A DNA stretch of 64,000 nt from Embiotoca jacksoni. Its lineage: Eukaryota; Chordata; Actinopteri; Embiotocidae. The stretch's first letter is position 1. Each line of letters starts with the position of its first letter. Of this stretch, positions 62,111 through 64,000 are shown piece by piece. Both the position numbers and the translations under genes were made by a program. The stretch spans positions 5,666,156-5,730,155 of the forward strand of contig JAKOON010000018.1 in the NCBI GenBank assembly GCA_022577435.1, written 5' to 3'. Below the pieces are notes generated by a model. That model had not been told where the DNA came from. It did no database searches and saw nothing but the letters and a program-made list of their open reading frames with translations.

Positions 62111-62312
62111 AGCAACATTCAAAACCGCTTATGTGCGTTTGAAGTTGTACAGTTAAGTAGAATGGTAGCAAGACAATCTTCTCTCTCTACTGGCAGCTTG
62201 ATGTATGTGGTGAAAGATGGCAACACTCCCCAGGAACTGAGTAGTTGTGGGATTTGACGGAGGAGCTGGGGATGACAGCATTCAGTCATTTTTGGGTGCC
62301 AGTCCAAAGAGT
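62111..62312 (+). repeat. direct repeat, copy B
   Basis: Parallel to 60490-60705: ACCGCTTATGTG, TTTGAAGTTGTACAGTTA, CTGGCAGCTTGAT, GTGGTGAAAGATGGCAA, GAGGAGCTGGGGATGACAGC and CAGTCC.AAGAGTTA. Its left edge abuts the 5'-truncation point of the LINE. Confidence 0.7.
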
Positions 62313-62477
62313 TATGCGTAGAAGTCCAGGAACCAGAAATGTTTTTTTTTTTAAATGCTGCTCGTCAAGGGCATCACAGGCACCCAGGCATGCTGCAAGC
62401 GGATCACAATTCTATTTATTTACATCCTGCTGGGCTGGAGCAGAGCTAGCTAATAGAGCCACTCGTCTGACTCTCTG
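62313..62477. other. non-coding stretch with T11 run
   Basis: Short stretch with a T-run at about 62342-62352. Nothing is recognised. Confidence 0.4.
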
Positions 62478-62900
62478 GGCGTTTTCACATCTAAAAGTCT
62501 GGAGCACGGTTCACACTTTTCTTACATTGTACACATTTGATCCATTTTTAGTTTCAAAGTGCAATTTTGTGAGCGCACTTATCTTTGTATGACATACCTG
62601 CCTGCGTCCCTATACTTGACATCAATTGTTTTTGTCGACGCCGTGTGTCTGGTGTTGGCGTGTTGTCAATTTGGCCAGTAGTCTTTTCAGTTTGAATAAA
62701 GAAAAGATACATTTCATTGCCACCATTTTATTATTATTACAGTGTCACAACCAACATTTTTTTTCAGAAAATAAGTAACATGTTGGTATTTTTAAGTTGA
62801 GTTTTTATTTGTTCAGACAAAATTATAGTTATATACTCTCCTTGTATCTTTGGCATCTGCTTCTTTAGATCAGGCCAAACAAGGTAGGTGTGAAAGTGCC
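62478..62900. mobile_element. short TIR DNA element, 423 bp
   Basis: The left end GGCGTTTTCACATCTA (62478-62493) and the right end, inverted, GGCACTTTCACACCTA (RC of 62885-62900) match at 13 of 16 positions. The interior is AT-rich with no transposase. No clear target-site duplication (CTCTG before, TTTAC after). MITE-like. An hAT relation is possible from the terminal style, but that is inference. Confidence 0.55.
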
Positions 62901-64000
62901 TTTACGTAGTGTTCAAACTACACATATTCAGCCATATTTTGACACAATTTAGTCATCACCAATAAATTTCCATTGTCAGGCCTGTAAATGAACATTGGGA
63001 ATGACCAAAGAGACTTGTAGTGTGACACAATCAAAGAACAGCAATGCTGTGTCTGGGACACTGAATGACACTCCGAAAAAAGTTTGACATATCCTACAAC
63101 ATGTTCCTTGACATTGACAATAGGGCAGAGTGCTTTCTGGCTAACATTCGTAAACATGGCGAAAAGGTCGTTGGCATTACACATAGTGCCTATAACATTA
63201 ATTGACAGCTTCTTGACTGAACATGACAAATGTTAGGCTCCTTGATTGCCTAATGTGTGATAGTTGCCATGGTAAAAAACAAATATCTTGTGTAGTCTGA
63301 GCCCAGCATTAGTCGTGATACTACTAATGGGTGGTAATGTCCGCAATTATAAAACTGTGCATGCAGTGGCTTTAACATTAGTACATGATCATCACAGTGA
63401 TTTTTAGGCATCTGTACAGCTACCAAATAGAAGGCATCATGCCGTAGTCTCTGCACAGCATTTTACATTCTGTAAAGTTCAATCAAATCTTCCAGGGCAA
63501 ACAGGGACATTGTTTTTTTTATTAAACGTTATAGGAAACTGTTTTTATAATGCTTCAACCAGCACAAATTAGAAGAACTGTTGCATCTCAAACTCCAGTA
63601 CTACATTTTTACAGAGAAATCTTGTTTTAGTTTGCAAAACGCTACATGAAGCATCTTTAAAACCTTGTGCCACAGTCTCTTCTTCCCAACAGGCTTCCAC
63701 ATCCTCCTCTCCACGTGTCCATCTCTTTCCCTTCCCATCTCCATCGTCCTCCACATCCCACTAATTACCCCTCAGCAGTGAGACAGCGTTGTGTTTAGTG
63801 ACATGACAAGGCAGGCCCAGTTTGCCTGACTGGTGGCTCTGACAGCATGTCACACATGCATACACATACTCAGAGCTACAGTGATGGCAGATAGCGGCGG
63901 GAGTCCTGGCCTCCGACTTGCAACCTCACTCCCCGTCCTGCGGCCACCCCCCCTCCACTGCTACTAACCTATACCCCTGCACCCCCACCGTCACCGTGCC
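62901..64000. other. non-coding stretch, no feature recognised
   Basis: No gene is recognised. The last 120 bases are C-rich (CCACCCCCCCTCCACTGC), in contrast with the AT-rich sequence before them. The minus-strand frames at 62918-63229, 63250-63456 and 63569-63754 have no known domains. Confidence 0.45.

Noticed and set aside
61580..62122. 180-codon minus-strand open frame
   Set aside because: It overlaps the LINE relic in mixed frames and crosses the inserted solo LTR. The true LINE reading is in another frame with stops.

Overview
The window is vertebrate, and most likely teleost, non-coding DNA. The evidence is AT-leaning sequence with many long (CA)n/(GT)n tracts, a tRNA-headed SINE with the LINE-type tail common in fish, an L2/Rex1-type LINE reverse-transcriptase relic, short solo-LTR-like insertions starting TGTCAGGATC, and many small DNA-transposon relics of types I know from spiny-rayed fish. 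I recognise no protein-coding exon, tRNA, rRNA, snRNA or CRISPR array. Open frames of 60-180 codons occur on both strands, but they are composition-driven, lie inside repeats, or have no recognisable domain. The window reads as a piece of a gene desert or a very long intron.

Layout. 1-11.1 kb is mostly single-copy-looking DNA with an A/TA tract (3.4 kb), CA tracts (6.5, 9.3, 10.1 and 10.6 kb) and one copy of a TIR-type DNA element (3.7 kb). 11.1-12.7 kb is a nested stack: a two-unit tandem repeat is split by a 1.05-kb TIR element, which is itself split by a second copy of the 3.7-kb element family. 12.7-22.4 kb is mostly unique, with a complete SINE at 19.4-19.8 kb. 22.4-23.35 kb is a degenerate repeat split by another TIR element. 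23-37 kb is largely unannotated, with several blocks that look complex and might be conserved regulatory DNA. 34.6-38.3 kb holds two more copies of the DNA-element family. 44-49 kb holds long CA tracts, a perfect 20-copy pentanucleotide array and interspersed repeat fragments. 54.9-55.0 kb is a broken SINE invaded by a tiny LINE tail. 58.7-62.9 kb is the most transposon-dense part: a candidate LTR, a 5'-truncated LINE carrying a solo LTR with target-site duplications, a direct-repeat pair, and a TIR element.

No genes act together here, so there is no operon or pathway to describe. What is informative is the order of transposon insertions, which can be read from the nesting. Family resemblances to teleost repeats come from memory and were not checked by search. 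Motif positions, inverted repeats and target-site duplications were read directly from the sequence.
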